DNA of 14,255 nucleotides, taken from the NCBI GenBank assembly GCA_002387845.1, contig DGLB01000070.1, positions 1 to 14,255 on the forward strand, read 5' to 3'. How positions within the stretch are numbered: position 1 is the stretch's first letter; the number at the start of each line of letters is the position of its first letter. A program made the position numbers and the translations under genes. This stretch comes from Stenotrophomonas maltophilia. Its GTDB lineage: Bacteria > Pseudomonadota > Gammaproteobacteria > Xanthomonadales > Xanthomonadaceae. Below the pieces are notes generated by a model, which was given only the letters and a program-made list of their open reading frames with translations, had not been told where the DNA came from and did not search any database. Positions 1-7,681 of the stretch are shown one piece after another.

Positions 1-23
1 TGCGACCCTACCGTGGGCATTGG

Positions 24-93
24 CGGATGCCGGATGCCGGATGCCGGGACGGTGGGACGGTGGGACGACGGGACCGACGGGACCGACGGGACC
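24..93. repeat. Composite short tandem-repeat array
   Basis: Three different short units follow each other without a gap. CGGATGC occurs three times (24-44), GGGACGGT twice (46-61) followed by one GGGACGAC (62-69), and GGGACCGAC occurs twice plus a partial copy (70-93). Each unit grades into the next through the shared GGGAC core, as expected from slipped-strand expansion. It lies over 300 bases beyond the emrB stop and overlaps no gene I can support. No function is visible. Confidence 0.75.
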
Positions 94-368
94 GGTAGCG
101 TCGGTCGATAGACGACGGCCGTGACATCACCCGCGCCCGGTAACGCATGACCATCGAACGGTGACGCGCTTCTTCGTTGCAGGTCATGCCCTACTGCACC
201 CATCACCGCTATCGGCGGTCGACTGTCGTGCGACCCTACCGGTGATCATCGTCTTTCGACCGATCCCACCCTTTCTCCAATCATTTCCGTGAGGCACGGC
301 GTGTCCCGCACCCCCATCCGAATGGCCCCAGCCACGTAGACAAGCGGCCAAGGGCGGTTCGCCAAACG
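94..368. other. Intergenic stretch without a supported gene
   Basis: No reading frame here has both a plausible ribosome-binding site and protein-like composition. The short open frames on the minus strand are low-complexity and overlap repeats. Visible structure is limited to the REP-like palindrome at 202-246 and a 13-base direct repeat (TGCGACCCTACCG) whose copies lie at 1-13 and 229-241. An 8-base direct repeat (ACGTAGAC) at 334-341 and 397-404 brackets the SMAG-like hairpin. Confidence 0.5.
202..246. repeat. REP-like imperfect palindrome
   Basis: Outer arms ATCACCG (202-208) and CGGTGAT (240-246) are perfectly complementary. Inner arms GGTCG (217-221) and CGACC (231-235) form a second stem. 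On the minus strand the element carries a GGTAGGGTCG stretch, reminiscent of GTAG-headed REPs in Stenotrophomonas. It lies about 160 bases downstream of emrB. Family membership is inferred from appearance only. Confidence 0.4.
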
Positions 369-405
369 CCAACAGCAGCCGGGCAAGCCCGGCTCTACGT
401 AGACC
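369..405 (-). repeat. SMAG/REP-like hairpin after emrB
   Basis: The arms AGCCGGGC (377-384) and GCCCGGCT (387-394) form an 8-bp stem with a 2-base loop. Read on the minus strand, GTAG directly precedes the stem. The element begins one base after the emrB stop codon and may stabilise the 3' end or act as a factor-assisted terminator; there is no U-run. A second copy with the same flanks (CCAACA-CAGCCGGGC and ACGTAG-CC) lies in inverted orientation at 14179-14216, which shows that this is a repeat family. SMAG elements are known from S. maltophilia; membership is inferred. Confidence 0.6.
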
Positions 406-1992
406 TTAGTGGCCGCCGGCGGAAGCAGCGCCTGCGCCGGCACCGAACGGAGGCTTGGCCAGCCACAGGAAGGCGATGATCGCCAGGAACACCCAGCCCA
501 GCAGGAAGAAGATGTCGTTGAAGCCCATCTGCGATGCCTGGTGGTTGATGATGTTGTTCAACGCCGCTGCGCCATGCTGCAGGTCGCCCTGCCCCATCGC
601 CGTTACCTGCTCCTGCATGCCCGGCTGGTAGACCGAAATGTGTTCGGTCAGATGCGCATGGTGCTCCTGCGTGCGGTGTGCCCACAGCCATGTCGTCAGC
701 GACGCCGCGAAACTGCCGCCCAGCGTACGCAGGAACGTTGCCAGCCCCGAGCCCGCCGCGATCTCGCGGCCGTCCAGGTCCGACAGCAGGATCTGCAGCA
801 CCGGCATGAAGAACAGGGCCACGCCCACGCCCATGATCAACTGCACCCCCGCCACGTGGCTGAAATCCACCTGCAGGTTGAAGTTCGAACGCAGGAAGCT
901 CGTGAACGACAGGAACACAAACGCGAACGACGCGATCAACCGCATGTCGAAACGCGACGCGTATTTGCCCACGAACGGCGTCATGATCACCGGCAGGATG
1001 CCGATCGGCGCTGTTGCCAGCCCCGCCCAGATCGCCGTGTAACCCATGTCACGCTGCAGCCACTGCGGAATCAGCAGCGACACACTGAAGAACGCCGCAT
1101 ACGCGACCACCATCGCCAGCGTGCCCGCACGGAAATTGCGGTGCCGGAACAGGCGCAGGTCCACGATCGGATCCTTGTCGGTCAGTTCCCAGATCAGGAA
1201 CACCGCCAGCGCCACCACCGCCACGCACGCCAGCACCACGATCTTCGGCGACGCGAACCAGTCTTCGTCATTGCCCAGGTCCAGCACCAGCTGCAGCGCG
1301 CCCACGCCGATCACCAGCGTGATCAGGCCGATGTAGTCCATCTTCGGCTTTTCGATGTGCTCCGGCCGGCCCTTCAGCTGGTTACCCACCACCAGCGCGG
1401 CGAAGATGCCCAGCGGCACGTTGATCAGGAAGATCCATTCCCAGCTGTAGTTGTCAGTAATCCAGCCACCCAGGATCGGGCCGCAGATCGGTGCCACCAC
1501 GGTGATCATCGCCAGCAGCGCCAGCGCCTGTCCGCGTTTCTCACGTGGATAGATCGACACCAGCAGCGACTGCGTGATCGGGTACATCGGTCCCGCCACG
1601 AAACCCTGCAGCGCGCGCGACACCACCAGCATGCCCATGCTCTGCGCCAGGCCACACAGCAGCGACGCCACCACGAACGACAGCGTCGCCCAGATGAACA
1701 GCTTGGTTTCGCCGAAACGACGGCTCAGCCAGCCGGTCAGCGGCAGCGCGATCGCCGTGCTCACCGCGAACGAGGTGATCACCCAGGTTGCCTGCTGCGA
1801 GCTGGCCCCCAGGTTGCCGGCGATGGTCGGCAAGGACACGTTGGCGATGGTGGTGTCGAGCACCTGCATGAACGAGGCCATCGCCAGGCCTGCAGTACAC
1901 AGCGCGACATTGGCCGGGCGGAACGCGCCGGCCGCACCGGGCGCCGACGGCGCGCCCGGGTTGCCGGGCGCGGTGGGAGCTTGTGCGGACAT
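406..1992 (-). CDS. emrB: EmrB-type MFS multidrug transporter (DHA2, 14 TM)
   Basis: This 528-residue inner-membrane protein is the drug/proton antiporter of a tripartite efflux pump. The region around residue 45 (FMQVLDTTIANVSLPTIAGN) closely matches E. coli EmrB, including the TM1 Asp. A DHA motif A (GWLSRRFGETKLF) follows TM2, and the antiporter motif C appears as GPILGG. Hydrophobic segments continue to the C terminus, as in 14-helix DHA2 members. The N terminus carries an extra Pro/Ala/Gly-rich stretch of about 25 residues before TM1. The gene starts 10 bases after the emrA stop and has only a weak ribosome-binding site, which suggests translational coupling as the last gene of emrR-emrC-emrA-emrB. 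In S. maltophilia the homologous EmrCAB pump is known to export hydrophobic compounds such as nalidixic acid and uncouplers; the substrates here are inferred from that. Confidence 0.93.
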   Translation of the reverse strand: MSAQAPTAPGNPGAPSAPGAAGAFRPANVALCTAGLAMASFMQVLDTTIANVSLPTIAGNLGASSQQATWVITSFAVSTAIALPLTGWLSRRFGETKLFIWATLSFVVASLLCGLAQSMGMLVVSRALQGFVAGPMYPITQSLLVSIYPREKRGQALALLAMITVVAPICGPILGGWITDNYSWEWIFLINVPLGIFAALVVGNQLKGRPEHIEKPKMDYIGLITLVIGVGALQLVLDLGNDEDWFASPKIVVLACVAVVALAVFLIWELTDKDPIVDLRLFRHRNFRAGTLAMVVAYAAFFSVSLLIPQWLQRDMGYTAIWAGLATAPIGILPVIMTPFVGKYASRFDMRLIASFAFVFLSFTSFLRSNFNLQVDFSHVAGVQLIMGVGVALFFMPVLQILLSDLDGREIAAGSGLATFLRTLGGSFAASLTTWLWAHRTQEHHAHLTEHISVYQPGMQEQVTAMGQGDLQHGAAALNNIINHQASQMGFNDIFFLLGWVFLAIIAFLWLAKPPFGAGAGAASAGGH

Positions 1993-2002
1993 CGTTCAGT
2001 TC

Positions 2003-3184
2003 TCAGCTCGCCTTGGCCTGCTGCGGCAGGTTGGCCTGGATGATGGTGTGGATCTTGTCGTCAGCGCTGTGCAGCTGCTTGGCATACACGTCGGTGTCGA
2101 ACACCTGGCCCTTGGCTGCTTCGGTCGGCAGCACCGTACCCTTCTGGTCGCGCAGGCTCACTTCGGCCTTCATCGACAGCCCAATGCGCAGCGGATGTTC
2201 GGCCAGCTGCTTGGCGTCGATGGCGATGCGCACCGGCACGCGCTGCACGATCTTGATCCAGTTGCCGCTGGCGTTCTGCGCCGGCAGCAGCGAGAACGCC
2301 GAACCGGTGCCCAGGCCCAGGCTGTCGATGCGGCCGGTGTAGTGCACCTCACCGCCGTACAGATCCGACTTCAGTTCCACTTCCTGGCCGAGGCGCATGT
2401 GGCGCAGCTGGGTTTCCTTGAAGTTGGCTTCCACCCACATCTGCTCGGTCGGGACCACCGCCATCAGGGCGTTGCCCGGCTGCACGCGCTGGCCGACCTG
2501 CACCGAACGACGCGCCACGTAGCCGGTGACCGGTGCGACGATGCCGGCACGGGCGTTGTTGAGGTACGCCTGGCGCAGCTGTGCGGCGGCGGCCTGTACG
2601 TCCGGCTGGGTGGCGATCACGGTGTCGTCGACCAGCGCACGGCTGCGTTCGAAGGTCTCGCGCGAACCGGCCACGGCCGCTTCGGCAGCGGCCAGCTCGT
2701 CACGCGCGTGGGCCAGTTCTTCGTTGGAGATCGCGCCGGTGGCGGCCAGGTCCTTGCGGCGGGCGAAGTCTTCGCGCACGCGCTTGAGGGTGACGTTGCG
2801 GGCATTCAATTCGGCCTGCGCACCTTCCACGCTGCGGTACAGGCCGCGCACTTCACGCACGGTCTTGGCCAGGGTGGCCTCGGCCTGCTGCAGCGCCACT
2901 TCGGTGTCGGCCGGGTCCAGCTGCACCAGCAGCTGGCCACGCTCCACGCGCATGCCGTCGTCGGCGTTGATCGCCACCACGGTGCCGCTCACCAGCGGGG
3001 TGATCTGCACCTGGTTGCCCTGCACGTAGGCGTCGTCGGTTTCTTCGAACCAGCGGCCGAACATGAAGTACCACAGGGCGAACGCGGCCAGCAGCAGGAC
3101 CACGATGACCACAAGGCCGCGCAGCAGCTTGCCGCGACGGGACGGAGCTGCCGGCACGGCAGCGGGAGCAGAAGTCTGGCTCAT
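2003..3184 (-). CDS. emrA: EmrA-type periplasmic adaptor (membrane fusion protein)
   Basis: This 393-residue adaptor links the inner-membrane EmrB to the outer-membrane EmrC. A short cytoplasmic tail (MSQTSAPAAVP...) precedes one membrane anchor at about residues 22-42. The signature FEETDDAYVQGNQVQI follows, then the biotinyl-lipoyl half motif (PLVSGTVVAINADDGMRVERGQ). A long Ala/Glu/Arg-rich coiled-coil hairpin spans about residues 95-210, followed by the second lipoyl half (IVAPVTGYVARRSVQVGQRV) and a beta-barrel region. The start at 3184 is preferred over an upstream Met at 3226, because the upstream choice would overlap emrC and add a 14-residue Pro-rich leader that adaptors do not have. 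The gene begins 10 bases after emrC and ends 10 bases before emrB, so it is an operon member. Confidence 0.93.
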   Translation of the reverse strand: MSQTSAPAAVPAAPSRRGKLLRGLVVIVVLLLAAFALWYFMFGRWFEETDDAYVQGNQVQITPLVSGTVVAINADDGMRVERGQLLVQLDPADTEVALQQAEATLAKTVREVRGLYRSVEGAQAELNARNVTLKRVREDFARRKDLAATGAISNEELAHARDELAAAEAAVAGSRETFERSRALVDDTVIATQPDVQAAAAQLRQAYLNNARAGIVAPVTGYVARRSVQVGQRVQPGNALMAVVPTEQMWVEANFKETQLRHMRLGQEVELKSDLYGGEVHYTGRIDSLGLGTGSAFSLLPAQNASGNWIKIVQRVPVRIAIDAKQLAEHPLRIGLSMKAEVSLRDQKGTVLPTEAAKGQVFDTDVYAKQLHSADDKIHTIIQANLPQQAKAS

Positions 3185-3194
3185 GAACGTTGTC

Positions 3195-4679
3195 TCAGGA
3201 ATGCGTGGAATCAGTGGGGGCGGCAAGCGTGGCGGTGTCGCTGGACGGGGTGAAGCCCCCGCCCAGCGCCTGGCTCAACTTCACCGAAACGAGGATCTGG
3301 CGGGACTGCAGCTCGGCCAGGCGCTTCTGCGCCACCAGCAGCTGCTCTTCCACCACCAGCACGTCGAGATAGCTGCCAATGCCGGCGCGGTAGCGCTGCT
3401 GGGCCAGGTCCTGCGCAGCCTGCGCGGTGTTCAGCGCCTGCTGCTGGGCCGCGGCCTGGTCGGCCAGCGAGCGCACCGCGTTGACCTGGTCGGCGACCTC
3501 GCGCAGTGCACCGACCACCGACTGGTTGTAGTCGGCCACGGCCAGGTCGTACTGCGCGTCGGTCTTGTCCAGGTTCGCGCGCAGGCGGCCGCCATCGAAG
3601 ATCGGCAGGCTCAGCGCCGGGCCGAGGAAAGCGAAGGTCGAGCTGCTCTTGAGCAGCTGGTCGACTTCGCTGTTGACCACCCCGCCCAGCGCGGTGAGGT
3701 TGAGGCTGGGATAGAACTTCGCCTTGGCCGCATGGATCTCCTTGCCGGCCGCCTCCACGCGCCAGCGCGCGGCGACGATGTCGGGGCGGCGGCCCAGCAG
3801 CTCGCTCGGCAGCACGCCCGGCAGTTGCAGCGCCAGCGGGTTGAGCGGCTGCGGGCGTTCGATCTGCAGACCACGGTCCGGACCCTGCCCGACCAGCGCG
3901 GCCAGCGCGGTACGGGCTTCGTCGATCTGCTGCTGCGCGGCCTGCAGCTGCTGCTGCGCGGCCGGAATGCGGGTTTCGGCCTGGCGCACCTGCAGGTCGC
4001 TGTCGATGCCGGCGCTGCGGCGCTGCTGGGTCAGCTTCAGCGTCTTCTGCGCGCGCTCCAGTTCGCCGTTGGCCACGTCATGCAGCTGCCAGGCGTAACC
4101 GAGCTGGGCATAGGCTTCGGCAATGCCGGCCGACAGATCCAGGCGCGCGGCCTGGGCATCCACTTCGGCGGCATGACCGCTGTCCACGGCCGCTTCCCAG
4201 GCGGCACGCTTGCCGCCCCACAGGTCGATGCCGTAGCTGAAGCTCAGGTAGCCCTGCACGCTGCCGGCATAGCGGCCGCCCATTTCGTCGCCGACCATCG
4301 ATTCGGGCAGGCGCACGCCGGTGTAACCGGCCGAGGCGTTCACGCTGGGCAGGCGGTCGGCGCGGGCGCTGCCGATCTGCGAACGGGCCTGGCGCAGGCG
4401 CGCATCGGCCGCGTCCAGCCCCGGGTTGTGCTGCAGGCCTTCGGCGATCAGCGCGTCAAGCTGGGGATCGCCCAGCGCGCGCCACCAGTCGGTGGCCGGC
4501 CAGCCCGGCTGGCTCAGGTCCTGCCCGGCCAGGGTGCGCTGGCTCTGCAGCTGGTCAGCGTCGATCAGCTGGCCCTGCGGCTGCAGGCCGCCGGTGCTGG
4601 CGCAGGCGGCCAGCGCCAACGCCAGTGCGGCCGGCAGCAGTGGCTGCAGCCGGAAGGTGGGTGAAGTAGTCATGGTCAT
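3195..4679 (-). CDS. emrC: EmrC: NodT/TolC-family outer-membrane factor lipoprotein
   Basis: This 494-residue outer-membrane channel completes the pump. The N terminus is a lipoprotein signal: a hydrophobic Leu/Ala run ending in LALAAC, with lipidated Cys at residue 26. The body shows the OMF repeat pattern: a sequence like GDPQLDALIAEGLQHNPGL in the first repeat, WRVEAAGKEIHAAKAKFYPSLNLTA in the second, and long Ala/Gln/Leu-rich helices typical of the periplasmic tunnel. Its ATG (4677-4679) overlaps the emrR stop as ATGA, which implies translational coupling to the regulator. A second in-frame ATG lies at 4673. Unlike E. coli emrAB, which borrows TolC, this operon encodes its own channel, as reported for S. 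maltophilia emrCAB. Confidence 0.92.
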   Translation of the reverse strand: MTMTTSPTFRLQPLLPAALALALAACASTGGLQPQGQLIDADQLQSQRTLAGQDLSQPGWPATDWWRALGDPQLDALIAEGLQHNPGLDAADARLRQARSQIGSARADRLPSVNASAGYTGVRLPESMVGDEMGGRYAGSVQGYLSFSYGIDLWGGKRAAWEAAVDSGHAAEVDAQAARLDLSAGIAEAYAQLGYAWQLHDVANGELERAQKTLKLTQQRRSAGIDSDLQVRQAETRIPAAQQQLQAAQQQIDEARTALAALVGQGPDRGLQIERPQPLNPLALQLPGVLPSELLGRRPDIVAARWRVEAAGKEIHAAKAKFYPSLNLTALGGVVNSEVDQLLKSSSTFAFLGPALSLPIFDGGRLRANLDKTDAQYDLAVADYNQSVVGALREVADQVNAVRSLADQAAAQQQALNTAQAAQDLAQQRYRAGIGSYLDVLVVEEQLLVAQKRLAELQSRQILVSVKLSQALGGGFTPSSDTATLAAPTDSTHS

Positions 4680-5143
4680 GGCGTCGTCAGGGAATCGCGA
4701 ACACGGGTCAACAGGGAAAGCAGCTGGGCGCGCTCGTCGGCGCTCAGGTCACGCATGGCGTCATTGATGGTGGCCTCGCCGCGCAGCTTCAGCCGGGCCC
4801 ACAGCGCGCGGCCTTCGTCGGTCAGCACGATCTGCAGCGCACGGCGGTCCTGGGCATGCGGCTCACGGCGCACGCAGCCCAGCGCTTCCAGCTTGTCGAG
4901 CAGGCGGGTTACCGCGCTCGGCACCTGGTCCAGCGCCTGGGCCAGCTCGTTGGCGGTACACGGCGCACGGAACGACAGCACCTTCAGCCCCAGGTAGTGG
5001 GTGAAGCCGATGTCCAGGTTCTCCTCGGCCATGGAGATGTCCAGCTGGCGCATCAGGCCGTCGCGGACCTGGCGCAGCAGCAGCCCGAGGCTGGGCGGGG
5101 TGGTTTCAGGGCAGATCATCATGGGTGCGCACTTTACTTCCAT
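4676..5143 (-). CDS. emrR: EmrR: MarR-family repressor of the efflux operon
   Basis: This small cytoplasmic regulator is 155 residues from the ATG at 5143. A winged helix-turn-helix is visible: CTANELAQALDQVPSAVTRL is the recognition region and DKLEALGCVRREPHAQDRRA the turn and wing, with the conserved DRRA wing. Flanking helices would form the dimer interface. MarR proteins of this kind repress their own operon and release DNA when bound by hydrophobic drugs. The start is uncertain. ATG 5143 has a GAG about 11 bases upstream, a TTG lies at 5146, and a paired ATGATG at 5122/5119 would give 148/147 residues and suits the promoter suggested at 5146-5151. The gene overlaps emrC by four bases and is divergent from parC. 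Confidence 0.88.
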   Translation of the reverse strand: MEVKCAPMMICPETTPPSLGLLLRQVRDGLMRQLDISMAEENLDIGFTHYLGLKVLSFRAPCTANELAQALDQVPSAVTRLLDKLEALGCVRREPHAQDRRALQIVLTDEGRALWARLKLRGEATINDAMRDLSADERAQLLSLLTRVRDSLTTP

Positions 5144-5180
5144 CAAATATATTTCTCAATGGAAATATTTAAGATGGAAG
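5137..5180. promoter_or_regulatory. Candidate EmrR operator: 44-base dyad
   Basis: The right arm, GAAATATTTAAGATGGAAG (5162-5180), and the reverse complement of the left arm, GAAATATATTTGATGGAAG (5137-5155), agree at 16 of 19 bases around a 6-base spacer. Each arm contains its own AT palindrome: AAATATATTT (5145-5154) and AAATATTT (5163-5170). The site is strikingly AT-rich for this GC-rich genome. It covers the start region and likely -10 of emrR and lies between emrR and the parC promoter. Its assignment to EmrR follows from position and the habit of MarR proteins to bind dyads at their own promoter. Confidence 0.7.
5146..5151 (-). promoter_or_regulatory. Possible emrR -10 element (TATATT)
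   Basis: TATATT on the minus strand lies inside the left arm of the dyad and would place the transcription start near 5139, upstream of ATG 5122. No good -35 hexamer is visible at the usual distance (TCTTAA is the best), so this is tentative. A repressor bound to the dyad would cover it. Confidence 0.3.
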
Positions 5181-5239
5181 CAAATCGGCTTTCGGTTCAT
5201 TCAGGACCGTGATGACCGGGCCCGATTTCTTCACATGAC

Positions 5240-5267
5240 TTGGCATCCCCGGCCGCATCCGGATAAT
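5240..5267 (+). promoter_or_regulatory. Likely sigma-70 promoter of parC
   Basis: TTGGCA (5240-5245) and GATAAT (5262-5267) each match consensus at five of six positions and are separated by 16 bases. The expected transcription start is near 5274, giving a 5' UTR of about 50 bases before the parC ATG. It lies 59 bases past the emrR dyad, so an EmrR bound there need not block it. Confidence 0.6.
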
Positions 5268-5278
5268 CGACCGCCTGC

Positions 5279-5300
5279 GACGGCGACAGCCCTCGCCGTC
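5279..5300 (+). other. Hairpin in the parC 5' UTR
   Basis: GACGGCG (5279-5285) and CGCCGTC (5294-5300) form a perfect 7-bp stem with an 8-base loop, 24 bases before the parC start codon and upstream of the AGGT ribosome-binding site. It could affect stability or translation, but no conservation evidence is available here. Confidence 0.35.
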
Positions 5301-5324
5301 CTTTGCCACAGGTAACAATCCCGC

Positions 5325-7568
5325 ATGACCGAACTTGCCCGCCCCGCGTTCCACGGCTTTGAACAGCTGCCCCTGCGCGAGTACGCCGAACGGGCGTACC
5401 TGGACTACTCGATGTACGTGGTGCTGGACCGCGCCCTGCCGTTCATCGGCGACGGGCTCAAGCCGGTGCAGCGCCGCATCATCTATTCGATGAGCGAGCT
5501 GGGGCTGAACGCGGCCTCCAAGCCGAAGAAGTCCGCACGCACCGTCGGTGACGTGATCGGTAAGTACCACCCGCACGGCGACAGCGCCTGCTACGAAGCG
5601 CTGGTGCTGATGGCGCAGCCGTTCTCGTACCGCTACCCGCTGATCGAGGGCCAGGGCAACTTCGGCTCCAGCGACGACCCGAAGTCGTTCGCGGCCATGC
5701 GTTACACCGAATCCAAGCTGACGCCGATCGCCGAAGTGCTGCTGGGCGAGATCAACCAGGGCACCACCGACTGGGTGCCGAACTTCGACGGCACCCTGGA
5801 AGAACCGACCTGGATGCCGGCGCGCCTGCCGCACCTGCTGCTCAACGGCACCACCGGCATCGCCGTGGGCATGGCCACCGACGTGCCGCCGCACAATCTC
5901 AACGAGATCGTCAGCGCGCTGCTGCACCTGCTGGATGACCCGGACGCGAGCATCGCCGACCTGTGCGAGCACGTGAAGGGTCCGGACTACCCGAGCACGG
6001 CGGAAATCATCACCCCGCTGGCCGACCTGCGTCAGATGTACGAAACCGGCAACGGCAGCGTGCGTGCGCGTGCGACGTTCACCAAGGAAGGCAACAACAT
6101 CGTGGTGACGGCCCTGCCGTTCCAGGTCTCGCCGTCGAAGGTGATCGAGCAGATCGCCGCGCAGATGCGCGCCAAGAAGCTGCCGTGGCTGGAAGACCTG
6201 CGTGACGAATCCGACCACGCCAATCCGGTGCGGCTGGTGCTGCTGCCCCGCTCCAACCGGGTCGATGCCGAACAGCTGATGGGCCACCTGTTCGCCACCA
6301 CCGACCTGGAGCGCAGCTATCGCGTCAACATGAACGTGATCGGGATGGACGGGCGTCCGCAGGTGAAGAACCTGAAGATGCTGCTCAGCGAATGGCTGCA
6401 GTTCCGCCAGGCCACCGTGACCCGCCGCCTCAACCATCGCCTGGAAAAGGTCGAGCGTCGCCTGCACCTGTTGGAAGGCCTGCTGGTGGCGTTCCTCAAC
6501 CTGGATGAAGTGATCCACATCATCCGCACCGAGGACGAACCCAAGGCGGCGCTGATCGCGCGCTTCGGGCTGAGCGAAGACCAGGCCGAGTACATCCTGG
6601 AAACCAAGCTGAAGCAGCTGGCCCGCCTGGAAGAAATGAAGATCCGCGGCGAGCAGGACGAGCTGGCCAAGGAACGCGACAAGATCCAGTCGATCCTCGA
6701 CAGCAAGGCCAAGCTGAAGAAGCTGATCCGTGACGAGCTGACCGCTGACGCGAAGAAGTTCGGGGATGCGCGCCGTTCGCCGCTGGTGCAGCGTGGTGCG
6801 GCCCAGGCCATCGACGAAACCGAGCTGGTGCCCAGCGAGCCGATGACCGTGGTGCTGTCGGAGAAGGGCTGGATCCGTGCGGCCAAGGGCCACGACGTGG
6901 ACCCGTCCACGCTGAACTACCGCGAAGGCGACGCGCTGCTGGGCGCGGTGCGTGCGCGCAGCACGCAGCAGGTGGCGTTCCTGGACAGCGAGGGTCGTGC
7001 CTATTCGACGGCGATCCACACCCTGCCCTCGGCGCGTGGCAACGGCGAACCGCTGACCGGGCGCTTCTCGCCGGCCGCCGGCAGCGCGTTCATGACCCTG
7101 GCCAGCGGCGAGAACAACACCCGCTTCGTGCTGGCGTCCTCGCACGGCTATGGCTTCGTGACCCGCTTCGAGAACCTGGTGGGCCGCAACAAGGCCGGCA
7201 AGGCCATGCTCAACCTGACCTCGGGTTCGAAGGTGCTGACCCCGGCGGTGGTGACCAACGCGGAAACCGACCGCATCGTGGCAGTGACCAGCTCGGGCAA
7301 TCTGCTGGCGATTCCGGCCGGCGAGCTGCCGGAACTGGACAAGGGCAAGGGTAACAAGATCATCGAGATCCCCAAGGCCAAGCTTGCCACCGAGCGCGTC
7401 GTCGCCGTGGTCGCGGTGTCGCCGGGCAACACCCTGCAGGTGCACAGCGGTGCACGCACCATGAACCTGTCATTCAAGGATCTGGACGCCTACCTGGGTG
7501 CGCGTGCGACGCGTGGCCACCTGCTACCGCGTGGGTGGCAGAAGGTGGAAGGGTTGAGCGTGGAGTAA
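5325..7568 (+). CDS. parC: DNA topoisomerase IV subunit A (ParC)
   Basis: This 747-residue protein is the DNA-breaking subunit of topoisomerase IV, which acts with ParE (not in the window) to decatenate chromosomes and relax supercoils. The breakage-reunion domain fills roughly residues 20-490. It holds the motif YSMYVVLDRALPFIGDGLKP, the winged-helix segment HPHGDSACYE (82-91) and the catalytic Tyr127 in FAAMRYTE. The C-terminal beta-pinwheel follows. The length is close to E. coli ParC (752). The quinolone-resistance positions equivalent to E. coli Ser80 and Glu84 are Ser87 and Glu91 here, the sensitive state. ParC rather than GyrA is indicated by the sequence and the short pinwheel. AGGT about 11 bases before the ATG serves as ribosome-binding site. 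Confidence 0.96.
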   Translation: MTELARPAFHGFEQLPLREYAERAYLDYSMYVVLDRALPFIGDGLKPVQRRIIYSMSELGLNAASKPKKSARTVGDVIGKYHPHGDSACYEALVLMAQPFSYRYPLIEGQGNFGSSDDPKSFAAMRYTESKLTPIAEVLLGEINQGTTDWVPNFDGTLEEPTWMPARLPHLLLNGTTGIAVGMATDVPPHNLNEIVSALLHLLDDPDASIADLCEHVKGPDYPSTAEIITPLADLRQMYETGNGSVRARATFTKEGNNIVVTALPFQVSPSKVIEQIAAQMRAKKLPWLEDLRDESDHANPVRLVLLPRSNRVDAEQLMGHLFATTDLERSYRVNMNVIGMDGRPQVKNLKMLLSEWLQFRQATVTRRLNHRLEKVERRLHLLEGLLVAFLNLDEVIHIIRTEDEPKAALIARFGLSEDQAEYILETKLKQLARLEEMKIRGEQDELAKERDKIQSILDSKAKLKKLIRDELTADAKKFGDARRSPLVQRGAAQAIDETELVPSEPMTVVLSEKGWIRAAKGHDVDPSTLNYREGDALLGAVRARSTQQVAFLDSEGRAYSTAIHTLPSARGNGEPLTGRFSPAAGSAFMTLASGENNTRFVLASSHGYGFVTRFENLVGRNKAGKAMLNLTSGSKVLTPAVVTNAETDRIVAVTSSGNLLAIPAGELPELDKGKGNKIIEIPKAKLATERVVAVVAVSPGNTLQVHSGARTMNLSFKDLDAYLGARATRGHLLPRGWQKVEGLSVE

Positions 7569-7576
7569 CCCACGGA

Positions 7577-7597
7577 GTGCCGGGCCCTGCCCGGCAC
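7577..7597 (+). repeat. GC-rich hairpin after parC
   Basis: GTGCCGGGC (7577-7585) and GCCCGGCAC (7589-7597) form a 9-bp stem with loop CCT, eight bases after the parC stop. It shares the GCCGGGC/GCCCGGC core with the SMAG-like elements at the window ends, but not their flanks. It could protect the parC mRNA 3' end. Confidence 0.55.
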
Positions 7598-7600
7598 CGC

Positions 7601-7641
7601 ACCCACAAAAAAACCGGGGATTCCCCGGTTCTTTTGTGGGT
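7601..7641. terminator. Bidirectional intrinsic terminator between parC and the ferritin gene
   Basis: AACCGGGGA (7612-7620) pairs with TCCCCGGTT (7622-7630) around one base. Outside one A/C mismatch, ACCCACAAAA (7601-7610) pairs with TTTTGTGGGT (7632-7641). The result is a stem of about 20 bp. Seven A's at 7607-7613 give a 7-U run for minus-strand transcripts (the ferritin gene); the plus strand has UUCUUUU for parC. It therefore stops both converging units. Confidence 0.85.
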
Positions 7642-7667
7642 GGCTGGCTGGCGTTGGCTGGCTGGCG
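7641..7667. repeat. 14-base tandem duplication
   Basis: TGGCTGGCTGGCG occurs at 7641-7653 and again at 7655-7667, separated by one T. Each copy is itself built from GGCT steps. It lies in the convergent intergenic region beside the terminator and has no visible function. Confidence 0.6.
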
Positions 7668-7681
7668 ACCGGATGCGGCAG

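Noticed and set aside
24..93. A CRISPR array
   Set aside because: The units are only 7-9 bases and directly adjacent, without spacers of constant length, and no cas genes are near.
409..2043. A 544-codon open frame antisense to emrB
   Set aside because: It is a shadow of emrB, rich in His/Gln/Arg with no recognisable motif or ribosome-binding site.
5137..5180. An intrinsic terminator instead of an operator
   Set aside because: The arms are AT-rich with mismatches and there is no GC stem or U-run; the position at a divergent promoter suits an operator.
5169..7445. A 758-codon open frame antisense to parC
   Set aside because: It mirrors parC codon structure in a GC-rich genome, has low-complexity His/Gln/Arg/Val-rich composition and no domain; the parC reading is unmistakable.
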